From Hydrogenophaga sp. (GTDB taxonomy: Bacteria; Pseudomonadota; Gammaproteobacteria; Burkholderiales; Burkholderiaceae_C), in NCBI GenBank assembly GCA_018993155.1, contig JAGKSX010000065.1, forward strand, positions 1 through 64,000: a stretch of DNA of 64,000 nt, read 5' to 3'. The stretch's first letter is position 1. The number at the start of each line of letters is the position of its first letter. Positions 57,231 through 64,000 of the stretch are shown here, piece after piece. Both the position numbers and the translations under genes were made by a program. The notes beneath the pieces were generated by a model that ran no database searches, had not been told where the DNA came from, and was given only the letters and a program-made list of their open reading frames with translations.

Positions 57231-58559
57231 ATGCGTGACCTGCTGGTCTTCGGGGCCGTGCTGCTCTTCGTGCCCCTGGGCTTTTCGAACGCCTTCATCG
57301 GCTACCTGCTGTGGGGTTGGGCCGGCCTGATCGCCATGAACAGCTACGTGCACGGCTTCATGGGCGCCGTGCCCTTCGTGCAGCTGTTCGCCCTGGTGAC
57401 CATGGCCTCGCTGCTGATGCGCCGGGGCGACCGCTTCGAGCGCATCGAGATCAACCGCACCACGGTGCTGATGATGCTGTTCGCGGTGCACGGCTTCTTT
57501 GTCGCGCTGTTCGCCTACCCAGGCCTGGACCGCAACTGGGAGCTCTTCGGAAACCTGGTCAAGACCGTGCTGTTCTGCCTGCTGATGCCGGTTTTCGTGA
57601 CCTCGCGTTACCGCATCCACGCCATGGTGGTGATGGTGGTGCTGGCAACGAGTTTTCACGGCGCCCTCGATGGTCTGAAATTCATTGCCAGCGGCGGCGG
57701 GCACAACGCGCGCGGCATCGCCAAGTTCGGGGACAACAACCACTTCGCGATGGTGCTGCTGATGGTGTTGCCGCTGCTGTACTACCTCTACCAGATCTCC
57801 TCGCGCAAGCTGGCCAAGATCGGCTTTGCCGTGCTGCTGCCGCTCACGGCCTTCGCCGTGGTGGCCACGGCCTCGCGCGGCGCCTTGATCGGCCTGTGCG
57901 TGATCGTCTTCTTCATCCTCATGAAGAGCCGCAACCGCATGATCGGCATCGTGATCGTGGCCATCAGCGTGGCGGTGGTGGTGCAGCTGGCGCCCGATTC
58001 GTGGTCCGAGCGCATGGAGACCATCAAGACCGCGAAGGAAGACGATTCCCTGCTGGGCCGTTTCGGCGCCTGGCGGGTGAGCTCGTCCATCGCCCTGTCC
58101 AACCCGGTCTTCGGGGGTGGTTTCCGGGCGGTGCAGTCGTCCGCGCTCTGGGAGACGTTCAAGGAGGGCCCCACCTTGCTGCCCTTCATCGAGGTCGCAC
58201 CAAGCAGCCCCTCGGGCCTGGCCGCGCACAGCATCTGGTTCGAGGTGATGGGCGACATGGGCTTCATCGGCTTCCTGCTGTTCGTCGCGCTGGTGGCCAA
58301 TGCCTTCCTCACGCGCCGGGAGATCCTGAAGCTGACCAAGGCGCGAGGGCCGTCGCTGCGCTGGGCGTCCGACCTGGCCGACATGCTGGGCGCCGCCCTG
58401 CTGGCCTTCGTGGTGACGGGCTCGCTGCTCAGCGCCGCCTACTTCGAGCTGCCTTACATCTTCCTGATCCTGATGGAGGTGCTCAAGCAGCACGTCCTCA
58501 AGACCGTGGCGGCCAGCAAGGTGCCGCCGCCCCCGCTCAGCCCGCCGCGTCCTTCTTGA
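57231..58559 (+). CDS. O-antigen ligase/polymerase-like membrane protein, exosortase A type (TIGR03097-like)
   Basis: A 442-residue protein with about eleven membrane helices. A long periplasmic loop contains GGFRAVQSSALWETFKEGPT and AHSIWFEVMGDMGFIGF, the Wzy_C-like His/Glu loop of ligases and polymerases. It should join repeat units or attach the polymer to a carrier on the periplasmic side. Its 3' end overlaps the convergent flippase gene by 23 bp. It is the last gene of the forward EPS operon. Confidence 0.88.
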   Translation: MRDLLVFGAVLLFVPLGFSNAFIGYLLWGWAGLIAMNSYVHGFMGAVPFVQLFALVTMASLLMRRGDRFERIEINRTTVLMMLFAVHGFFVALFAYPGLDRNWELFGNLVKTVLFCLLMPVFVTSRYRIHAMVVMVVLATSFHGALDGLKFIASGGGHNARGIAKFGDNNHFAMVLLMVLPLLYYLYQISSRKLAKIGFAVLLPLTAFAVVATASRGALIGLCVIVFFILMKSRNRMIGIVIVAISVAVVVQLAPDSWSERMETIKTAKEDDSLLGRFGAWRVSSSIALSNPVFGGGFRAVQSSALWETFKEGPTLLPFIEVAPSSPSGLAAHSIWFEVMGDMGFIGFLLFVALVANAFLTRREILKLTKARGPSLRWASDLADMLGAALLAFVVTGSLLSAAYFELPYIFLILMEVLKQHVLKTVAASKVPPPPLSPPRPS

Positions 58560-60033
58560 AGATCAAGGCCACCGCGCTGTCCTGGAAGCGCCGCAGCTCG
58601 GCCTCGATCGGCGGCTTCATCAGCATGATGCAGGCGTACCAGGCGGCGACGAACATCACGCCGTTGAACAGCAGGCTGAAGAAGATCGGGAAGTTGGGGT
58701 GCACGTAGGTCTTGAGCAGGTAGCTGAAGGTCCCGGTGATCAGCGAGATCAGCACGATGGGCACATTGCCCCGCAGCCACTGGCGCACGCCCAGCCCGAA
58801 GTAGACCTTGTTGACCATGACGTAGAGCGGGATGCCCACGATCTGGCCAACGGCCATGGCGATGCCGAAGCTCACCAGGGTGCCGTCGAACAGCATGATG
58901 GCCAGCACCACCTTGATCAGCAGCACCAGCAGCGAGGGCACGGCGGCCGCGTACGGCTTGCCGATGCTGGTGAGCGCGGGTGTGACCAGGCGAAAGAGGA
59001 TGCCGGCGGCCCCCGTGAGGCACAGCCAGGGGATCACGTCGATGCTGGCCACCCACTGCGGACCGAACAGGAACAGGATGATCTCCCGGTCCATCACCAT
59101 CATCCACACCATGGCGGGGATGATGACCACGGAGATGTACGAGGAAGCCTGCTGGATCGCCGCCGCCATGTCTTCGTTGGCGTGGTGCAGCTTGGAGAGG
59201 TAGGGCAGCGCGAAATAGTCGATGGTCGACTTGAGCACCGTGTAGGGCAGCGACACCGCCGAGGCGGCCTTGCTGAAATAGCCCACGGCCGCGGGCGTGC
59301 TCATCTTGCCCAGCATCACGTCGGGCAGCGCCGCGTCCAGGGCCGCGACGGTGGAGGTGACGATGGTGCCGGTGCCGAAGTGGGTGATCTTCTTCCAGCC
59401 CTTGAGGCTGGGCAGCCAGGGGATGGGCGTGGTGGAGTACCAGTGGTAGGCCGCGCCGGTGACGATGATGTTGACCAGGTTGGCCCAGGCCATGGTCATG
59501 TGGCCGTGGCCGGTGTAGGCCAGGGCGATGGTGGTGATGAAGTAGGTCACCACGGAGATCGCCATGACCTTGGAGGTGCGCTTGACCTCCAGGTTGCGCG
59601 TGAGCAGGGCGTAGGGGATGGAGCCGAACGGAATGAAGACGAAGCCGATGGCCAGCACCTTGACCACGTCGCCGACCTCGGGCGTCTTGAAGAACACCGA
59701 CCACACATCGGACGTGAAGAACAGGATGGCGGCCACCGTCCAGGACGTCACCAGCAGCACGCCCAGCGCGGTGCGAATGGTCTGCTGCGTGACCTCCTTC
59801 TCCTTGACGATGTAGGAGAACACACCGAAGTCGCGGAACACGTGCGCGAAGGTGATGAGGATGGCGCTCATCGAGAAGATGCCGATGTCCGTGGGGGTCA
59901 GCAGGCGCGCCAGGATGACCGACAGGGCGAAGTTGGCGACCGTGGCGCCATTGCTCACCAGAAACTGAAGGCCGATTTTTTTTCTTATGTTCAACGAAGA
60001 TTCCCGGATGGTCGTTGGGTCAGGGTGGCACAC
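58537..60033 (-). CDS. Wzx-like oligosaccharide flippase
   Basis: A protein of about 498 residues with 12-14 membrane helices, of the MOP/polysaccharide-synthase family (GLQFLVSNGATVANFALSV, ILARLLTPTDIGIFSMSA, PYLSKLHHANEDMA). It should flip the lipid-linked EPS unit across the inner membrane. Start choice is open: GTG 60033 gives the full frame; TTG 59994 gives MNIRKKIGLQ, closer to relatives; neither has a strong ribosome site. It is the only EPS gene on the minus strand and has its own promoter region. Confidence 0.88.
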   Translation of the reverse strand: MCHPDPTTIRESSLNIRKKIGLQFLVSNGATVANFALSVILARLLTPTDIGIFSMSAILITFAHVFRDFGVFSYIVKEKEVTQQTIRTALGVLLVTSWTVAAILFFTSDVWSVFFKTPEVGDVVKVLAIGFVFIPFGSIPYALLTRNLEVKRTSKVMAISVVTYFITTIALAYTGHGHMTMAWANLVNIIVTGAAYHWYSTTPIPWLPSLKGWKKITHFGTGTIVTSTVAALDAALPDVMLGKMSTPAAVGYFSKAASAVSLPYTVLKSTIDYFALPYLSKLHHANEDMAAAIQQASSYISVVIIPAMVWMMVMDREIILFLFGPQWVASIDVIPWLCLTGAAGILFRLVTPALTSIGKPYAAAVPSLLVLLIKVVLAIMLFDGTLVSFGIAMAVGQIVGIPLYVMVNKVYFGLGVRQWLRGNVPIVLISLITGTFSYLLKTYVHPNFPIFFSLLFNGVMFVAAWYACIMLMKPPIEAELRRFQDSAVALIFKKDAAG

Positions 60034-60248
60034 AGGGGCCGCGTTGGGGCGGTGACAGGTGCCTCTGGGCGGTTCACGGGGAGCTCAGATGTCGCGTCGC
60101 ATTGTAGTGAGCGGACATGACTCGCAGCGTTCTGGATCGAAGTGTTTCAGTGGGGTAGGGCAGTGTGTACGGGATTCTCGGCATTTGGTGGGTTCGAATC
60201 CTCGTCAGATGTGACGCAGTGCGGAATCCTGCCGATTTTGAGGCTTGA

Positions 60249-60280
60249 TTTGTCAACAGTTTGTTATCAACTATTTGTTA
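60249..60280 (+). promoter_or_regulatory. AT-rich upstream region with TTTGTYA repeats before the acyltransferase
   Basis: Three direct copies of TTTGTYA lie at 60249, 60260 and 60274 in an AT-rich stretch. A weak promoter (TTGTCA at 60250-60255 and TATTTG near 60272) overlaps them. The rest of the 281-nt gap between the flippase and acyltransferase starts (60034-60314) shows nothing certain. Confidence 0.35.
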
Positions 60281-60314
60281 CATTGGAGCATCCCCCCCCA
60301 CACGGAGTTCCTCC

Positions 60315-61472
60315 ATGACCGCGACCCGCGATGCCGCGCGCCCCGCCGCGACGATGACGCCCGCGCTCTCCGTCTGGCTGGATCTGTGCCGCGTTCTTGC
60401 GGCCCTGGCGGTCTACATCGGGCATTCGGTCTACCTCAAGGTGGCGCCATCGGCGCTCACGCTCACCTGGCACCGGTCGGCCGATGATGCGGTGATCGCC
60501 TTCTTCGTGATCTCCGGTCTGGTGATCGCGCACACCACCCGCGATCGCCAGCTCAGCGCAGGGCAGTACGCGCTGGCGCGCCTCTCGCGCGTGTACTCCG
60601 TCGCGCTGCCCGCGGTGCTGCTGGCCCTGGCCATCGATCTGGTCGGGATGCGGTTCAACCCCAGCCTGTACACCCCCGACTGGCAGTACCCCAGGCTCTG
60701 GTTCTACCTGCCGTTCCACTGGTTGTTTCTGGGTGAGACCTGGTTCGGCGCCATCCAGCCGTTCAGCATGGCGCCGTACTGGTCGCTCGGATACGAGGTC
60801 TGGTACTACGTGTTGTTCGGCGTGGCCCTGTTTCTGCGCGGGCCGCTGCGCTGGATCGCCCTGATCGGGGTATTGGCCGTGATGGGGCCGCGCATCGTGC
60901 TGCTGCTGCCGGTCTGGTTGCTGGGCGTCTGGCTCCAGCGGTGCCTGCCGGGCCTGCGGATGGGGCCGCGCGCCGCACGCGCGCTCATGGGCCTTGCAGT
61001 GGCCGCCTACCTGGTGTTCTTCCTGTCGGGTCTGCGGGGCGTGACCGATGAGGCATCGCGCCGCCTGTACGCCGGTTTCAGCCAGGTCTTGCCAGTGCCT
61101 TTCGACCCGGGTTCCACCGTCCATGTGCTGTCGGACTACCTGGTGGCCCTGATCTTCGCGGGCTTCGTCATCGGCTGCGCGCGTTGTGAATGGGATTTCA
61201 GGGGGGCCGGGGCGCGCTGGATCCAGCGGCTCGCCGGCTTCACCTTCAGCTTCTACCTGATCCATTTCACCCTGCTGGTGTTCGCCAGCGCACTGGGCCT
61301 GTCGCGGCCCGGCTGGGGCCTGTACGGCGTGCTCCTGCTGGCGGTGCTGGCCGCCACCTGGGCGCTGGCCCAGGTGGGCGAGCTGCGGCGCGACTGGTAC
61401 CGCGCGCGCCTGCTGAACCTGTGGAACGCCGGTGCCTGGTGGCGCCGCGACCGGCCGCGCGCGGGCGCCTGA
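60315..61472 (+). CDS. Acyltransferase 3 (OafA-like) membrane protein
   Basis: A 385-residue protein with about ten membrane helices. It has the acyltransferase-3 features: WLDLCRVLAALAVYIGHSVYL (conserved His), FFVISGLVIA, SRVYSVALPAV (R/K near loop), and a C-terminal FSFYLIHFTLLVF. It adds acetyl or other acyl groups to sugars across the inner membrane. GGAG is 7 nt before ATG 60315. It may decorate the EPS or serve the adjoining polyketide genes. Confidence 0.86.
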   Translation: MTATRDAARPAATMTPALSVWLDLCRVLAALAVYIGHSVYLKVAPSALTLTWHRSADDAVIAFFVISGLVIAHTTRDRQLSAGQYALARLSRVYSVALPAVLLALAIDLVGMRFNPSLYTPDWQYPRLWFYLPFHWLFLGETWFGAIQPFSMAPYWSLGYEVWYYVLFGVALFLRGPLRWIALIGVLAVMGPRIVLLLPVWLLGVWLQRCLPGLRMGPRAARALMGLAVAAYLVFFLSGLRGVTDEASRRLYAGFSQVLPVPFDPGSTVHVLSDYLVALIFAGFVIGCARCEWDFRGAGARWIQRLAGFTFSFYLIHFTLLVFASALGLSRPGWGLYGVLLLAVLAATWALAQVGELRRDWYRARLLNLWNAGAWWRRDRPRAGA

Positions 61473-61482
61473 CAGCCGCCCG

Positions 61483-62184
61483 CTACATCGCCAGGCGGTG
61501 GTCCGTGTCCGCCAGTCGCGCGCAGGCGGCCTGGCCGGGGAAGGGCAGCGCCAGGCTGTGCACCGCCATGGCGCAGGCCTGGCCCTGGACGTCGATCGCA
61601 GTGAACCGAGGCTCGGTCTCGATCCCCGCCTCGAACACCCCGGGCTCGATGGACAGGCCGCTGCCCAGGGCTTTGAGGCAGGCTTCCTTGCGGGTCCAGC
61701 AGCGCAGGAAGGCCTCCAGGCGCTGGTCCGGATCGACCGCGCACAGGGCCAAGAACTCGGCCGGGGAAAAATTGCGCTGCGCCAGCGATTCGAGGTCGCT
61801 CATCGGCCGTGGCACCTCGATGTCCACGCCGATCGGCGCGTCGGCGCAAAGCCCGATCAGCGCCCAGTCGCCGCTGTGGCTCATGTTGAAGTGGGGCTGC
61901 CCCTCGCCCCGCAGGCGGGGTTTGCCGAATGGGCCTTCGACGAAGCTCAGGACGCGCGCGGGCTGGCCCGTGACCTGCGCCAGCAGCTGACGCAGCGCCG
62001 TGTGGCTGGCGCGGTAACGGCGGGCATCGCGCTCGAAATGAAAGCGGCCGGCCTTGGCCCTTTCGGTCGCGCTGAGCAGCGCCATCTGGTCGGGATCGCC
62101 GGGGTCCGACGGGGGCAGGCTCAGGTCGACGAGCCAGAGGGTGATGCCGATGGCTTCGGGTGAGGTCAGGTGCGTGGCGGTCAT
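61483..62184 (-). CDS. 4'-phosphopantetheinyl transferase, Sfp type
   Basis: A 233-residue enzyme. Core motifs: GVDIEVPRPM (Mg2+ and CoA site) and the RCWTRKEACLKALGSGL signature of the Sfp/AcpT superfamily, with KPRL and FNMSHSGD upstream. It moves phosphopantetheine from CoA to carrier proteins, here presumably of the polyketide synthase encoded on the opposite strand. I take ATG 62184 (MTATHLTSP); an upstream start adds 31 unlike residues. It points away from the thioesterase. Confidence 0.9.
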   Translation of the reverse strand: MTATHLTSPEAIGITLWLVDLSLPPSDPGDPDQMALLSATERAKAGRFHFERDARRYRASHTALRQLLAQVTGQPARVLSFVEGPFGKPRLRGEGQPHFNMSHSGDWALIGLCADAPIGVDIEVPRPMSDLESLAQRNFSPAEFLALCAVDPDQRLEAFLRCWTRKEACLKALGSGLSIEPGVFEAGIETEPRFTAIDVQGQACAMAVHSLALPFPGQAACARLADTDHRLAM

Positions 62185-62450
62185 GCGGAAAAGGTGGCTT
62201 GAATGGTCATATTTCCGGGCTGGGAGGAGAAGCGATTCGTCTATAGTGCACGAGCACTTTCCAGTGCAGTGCGACAACCTAGTACTACCTCACTGCTACC
62301 CCGGCCTCAAGTGTGCGGAAATGCACTTAATGGCAGGTACTTTCGCGTTGTCACGATGCTACGTTTGGTAACATCATTCTTTCATGAAGGCAGAGACGTT
62401 CACGCCTCGCCGCGCGATGGTGGCGGGGGTGAATCGCAAGGGACGACACG
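62185..62450. promoter_or_regulatory. Divergent regulatory region of the PPTase and polyketide genes
   Basis: No convincing longer protein frame is found in this stretch. It holds a cluster of AGTGC/GCACT words: AGTGC-ACGA-GCACT (62245-62258), AGTGC twice (62263-62272), and AAGTG-N10-CACTT (62309-62328). Such packed copies look like an operator region for a regulator of the metabolite genes. A promoter cannot be fixed with confidence. Confidence 0.45.
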
Positions 62451-62540
62451 ATGAAACGCTGGACCGCTTCACATCCTGACCGCGGAACAACCGTGACCAT
62501 CGGGATGCCATCTTCAGCCTGGCTGCGGGGCGCGCGATGA
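62451..62540 (+). CDS. Possible 29-codon leader peptide ahead of the thioesterase
   Basis: ATG 62451 is 7 nt after AAGGGA and opens 29 codons ending TGA at 62538-62540, overlapping the thioesterase ATG (62537) as ATGA. The peptide is basic (Lys/Arg at both ends) and polar, with two Trp. It resembles nothing I know. It may be a translated leader that couples ribosomes to the thioesterase start, which lacks a good ribosome site of its own. It may also be chance. Confidence 0.4.
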   Translation: MKRWTASHPDRGTTVTIGMPSSAWLRGAR

Positions 62541-63316
62541 ACAGCCTGTGGTTGCAACGCTTCACACCCAGGCCGCAGGCGCGGGCCCGCCTGTTCTGCT
62601 TTCCCCATGCCGGGGTGGGTGCGGCCGTGTACCGGCCCTGGTCGCTTGCGCTGCCCGCCGATCTGGAACTGTGCGCGATCCAGCTGCCCGGCCGCGCCAA
62701 CCGCCTGAACGAGCCCGCGATGACGCACCTTCCCGAGCTCGTCAGCGCCGTGGTGGCCGCGCTGCAACCCCATCTCGATCTGCCGTTCGCCTTTTTTGGC
62801 CACAGCATGGGCGCGGTGCTCTCGAGTGAAGTGGCGCGTGCGCTGCACGCGAGCGGCGCGCCGACGCCGCGCCACCTGTTCGTCTCGGGCCGGCGTCCGC
62901 CGCACTGGCCCAACCCCGATCCCCTGCTGCACGTCCTGTCGGACGCCGATTTCGTGACGGAGATCAACCGCCGCTACGGTGGCATTCCGCCCGAGGTGGC
63001 CGAGCACGAGGAGCTGCTGGCGTTGCTGTTGCCCGCGCTGCGGGCCGACATCCACGCCCTGGAGACCCACCTGCCGCCGGCCTCCCGCGCGCCGCTGGCC
63101 TGCCCGGTCACGGTGTTCGGCGGCTCGGACGATCCGCTGACGCCGCGCGCCCACCTGGACGGCTGGCGCGGCGAAACCCAGGGCGCGTTCCGCGTGCGGG
63201 TGTTCCCGGGGGATCACTTCTACCTCCAGGCGCAGAAAGACCCGCTGCTGGCCGACCTGTCGGCCACGCTGGCGCCGCTGCTGGCCGAGGCCCGGCCGCG
63301 TGAGACCTCGGCATGA
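62537..63316 (+). CDS. Type II thioesterase (GrsT/RifR type)
   Basis: A 259-residue alpha/beta hydrolase. It opens with RLFCFPHAGVGAAVYRPWS, carries the nucleophile Ser90 in FFGHSMGAVL, and the Asp/His pair in FGGSDDPLTP and FPGDHFYLQ. Such enzymes remove wrong or stalled acyl groups from polyketide or non-ribosomal peptide carriers. It overlaps the polyketide synthase start by 4 nt (ATGA), so the two are made together. ATG 62537 itself overlaps the end of the possible leader. Confidence 0.92.
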   Translation: MNSLWLQRFTPRPQARARLFCFPHAGVGAAVYRPWSLALPADLELCAIQLPGRANRLNEPAMTHLPELVSAVVAALQPHLDLPFAFFGHSMGAVLSSEVARALHASGAPTPRHLFVSGRRPPHWPNPDPLLHVLSDADFVTEINRRYGGIPPEVAEHEELLALLLPALRADIHALETHLPPASRAPLACPVTVFGGSDDPLTPRAHLDGWRGETQGAFRVRVFPGDHFYLQAQKDPLLADLSATLAPLLAEARPRETSA

Positions 63317-64000
63317 ACCACCCCTCGAAGGAACCCGTCGCCATCGTGGGCATCGGGTGCCGCTTCCCGGGGGGCGTGATCGACCCCGCCAGTTTCTGGC
63401 GGCTCTTGAGCCAAGGGCAGGATGCGATTGGCGAGGTGCCGGCCGACCGCATCGACCTCCAGCGGTTTTTCGACGCGCGCCCCGCGACCCCGGGCCGCAT
63501 GATGTCGCGGCGCGGTGGCTTCCTCGATCGCATGGACCTGTTCGATGCCGATTTCTTCGGCATTTCGCCGCGCGAGGCACAGGTGATCGATCCCCAGCAG
63601 CGCGTGCTGCTGGAGACGGCCTGGGAGGCGCTGGAAGACGCCGGCCAGGATGTGCCGCAGCTCGAAGGCAGCGAGACCGCGGTCTACATCGGCCAGTGGG
63701 TCAGTGATTTCGAGTCCCGGCTGTTCGCCCAACCCGAGGCAATCGACTTCCCTTCCACGCTGGGCAGCGGGCGCTACGCCTCGTCGGGGCGCATCTCCTA
63801 CGTGTTCGGCTTTCGCGGGCCGAGCCTGACGATCGATTCGGCCTGCTCGTCGTCGCTGGCGGCGGTGCACCTGGCCGTGCGCAGCCTGCGCAGCGGTGAG
63901 ACGCGCCTGGCCCTGGCCGGCGGCGTGAACATGATCCTGCAGCCGCACATCACCATCGGCTACTCGCAGAGTCGCATGATGGCCGCCGACGGCCACTGCA
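63313..64000 (+). CDS. Type I polyketide synthase, N-terminal ketosynthase (runs off the window)
   Basis: At least 229 residues. The ketosynthase opens VAIVGIGCRFPGGV, then ISPREAQVIDPQQRVLLETAWEALEDAG in two pieces, and the active-site Cys178 in IDSACSSSLAAVHLA. It starts condensation of acyl units. The protein continues beyond the window; its other domains are unseen. Together with the thioesterase and the Sfp-type transferase it marks the edge of a polyketide or mixed polyketide/peptide cluster. Confidence 0.93.
   Translation, partial: MNHPSKEPVAIVGIGCRFPGGVIDPASFWRLLSQGQDAIGEVPADRIDLQRFFDARPATPGRMMSRRGGFLDRMDLFDADFFGISPREAQVIDPQQRVLLETAWEALEDAGQDVPQLEGSETAVYIGQWVSDFESRLFAQPEAIDFPSTLGSGRYASSGRISYVFGFRGPSLTIDSACSSSLAAVHLAVRSLRSGETRLALAGGVNMILQPHITIGYSQSRMMAADGHC

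Noticed and set aside
60188-60206. GGTTCGAATCC, like the T-arm of a tRNA
   Set aside because: Only two or three base pairs of the T-stem form, and no anticodon arm, acceptor stem or CCA is present around it. It is not a tRNA, and I see no integrase or direct repeat that would make it an attachment site.
62276-62294. ACCTAGTACTACCT, somewhat like a lux box
   Set aside because: The dyad is too short and lacks the GT/AC ends of a quorum-sensing site; no luxR or luxI gene is in the window.

Overview
The window comes from a GC-rich betaproteobacterium, most likely a Comamonadaceae member (Hydrogenophaga/Variovorax-like). This rests on strong G/C codon bias, a phaCAB operon, TRAP-type solute binding, a methylmalonyl-CoA/propionyl-CoA carboxylase block and an EPS locus of the exosortase-A-associated type. 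Family names come from reading the translated proteins and could not be checked by a database search.

Layout. (1) 1-7165: an MFS gene and a NUDIX gene, then a minus-strand catabolic operon: Rieske oxygenase, glutamine-synthetase-like ligase, 2Fe-2S ferredoxin, FAH-family hydrolase and TRAP solute-binding protein. It diverges from a GntR/FCD regulator and ends at a clear terminator. (2) 7276-9828: old yellow enzyme, maleylacetoacetate isomerase and PgeF. (3) 10194-14068: phaC-phaA-phaB for polyhydroxybutyrate; the intracellular depolymerase phaZ lies at 34756-36150. (4) 14295-23799: a Kef/YbaL-type antiporter, membrane proteins including a 23-residue one, a KaiC-like ATPase coupled to a hybrid histidine kinase, a lipoprotein, a candidate small RNA, dusA, a DyP peroxidase and a second GntR regulator. 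(5) 23932-32001: methylmalonyl-CoA mutase, MeaB, propionyl-CoA carboxylase beta and alpha, a methyltransferase and an epimerase-like VOC protein. Together these convert propionyl-CoA to succinyl-CoA. (6) 32151-38555: a chemoreceptor with a sigma28-like promoter, an orphan RnfB-like ferredoxin, phaZ, a DODA-type dioxygenase and an aromatic/aspartate aminotransferase.

(7) 38811-58559: a 20-kb same-strand exopolysaccharide operon. It encodes the export lipoprotein, Wzz-like chain-length protein, BY-kinase, outer-membrane barrel, ExeA-like ATPase, polysaccharide deacetylase, FemAB-like protein, several glycosyltransferases, an asparagine-synthase-type amidotransferase, a fused oxidoreductase-epimerase, a small membrane protein and an O-antigen-ligase-like polymerase. 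A convergent Wzx flippase closes it. The gene set is that of exosortase A (XrtA) loci, but neither an exosortase nor an initiating sugar-phosphate transferase is present. (8) 60315-64000: an acyltransferase-3 protein, a Sfp-type phosphopantetheinyl transferase and, divergently, a possible 29-codon leader ORF, a type II thioesterase and the start of a type I polyketide synthase that runs off the window.

Non-coding structure includes four copies of an intergenic element built of three hairpins (near 1110, 14070, 28651 and 37264), two terminators with the same GCGGGTT/UUCG design, and regulator-like repeats in several divergent promoters. No rRNA, tRNA, CRISPR array, insertion sequence or integrase was seen.
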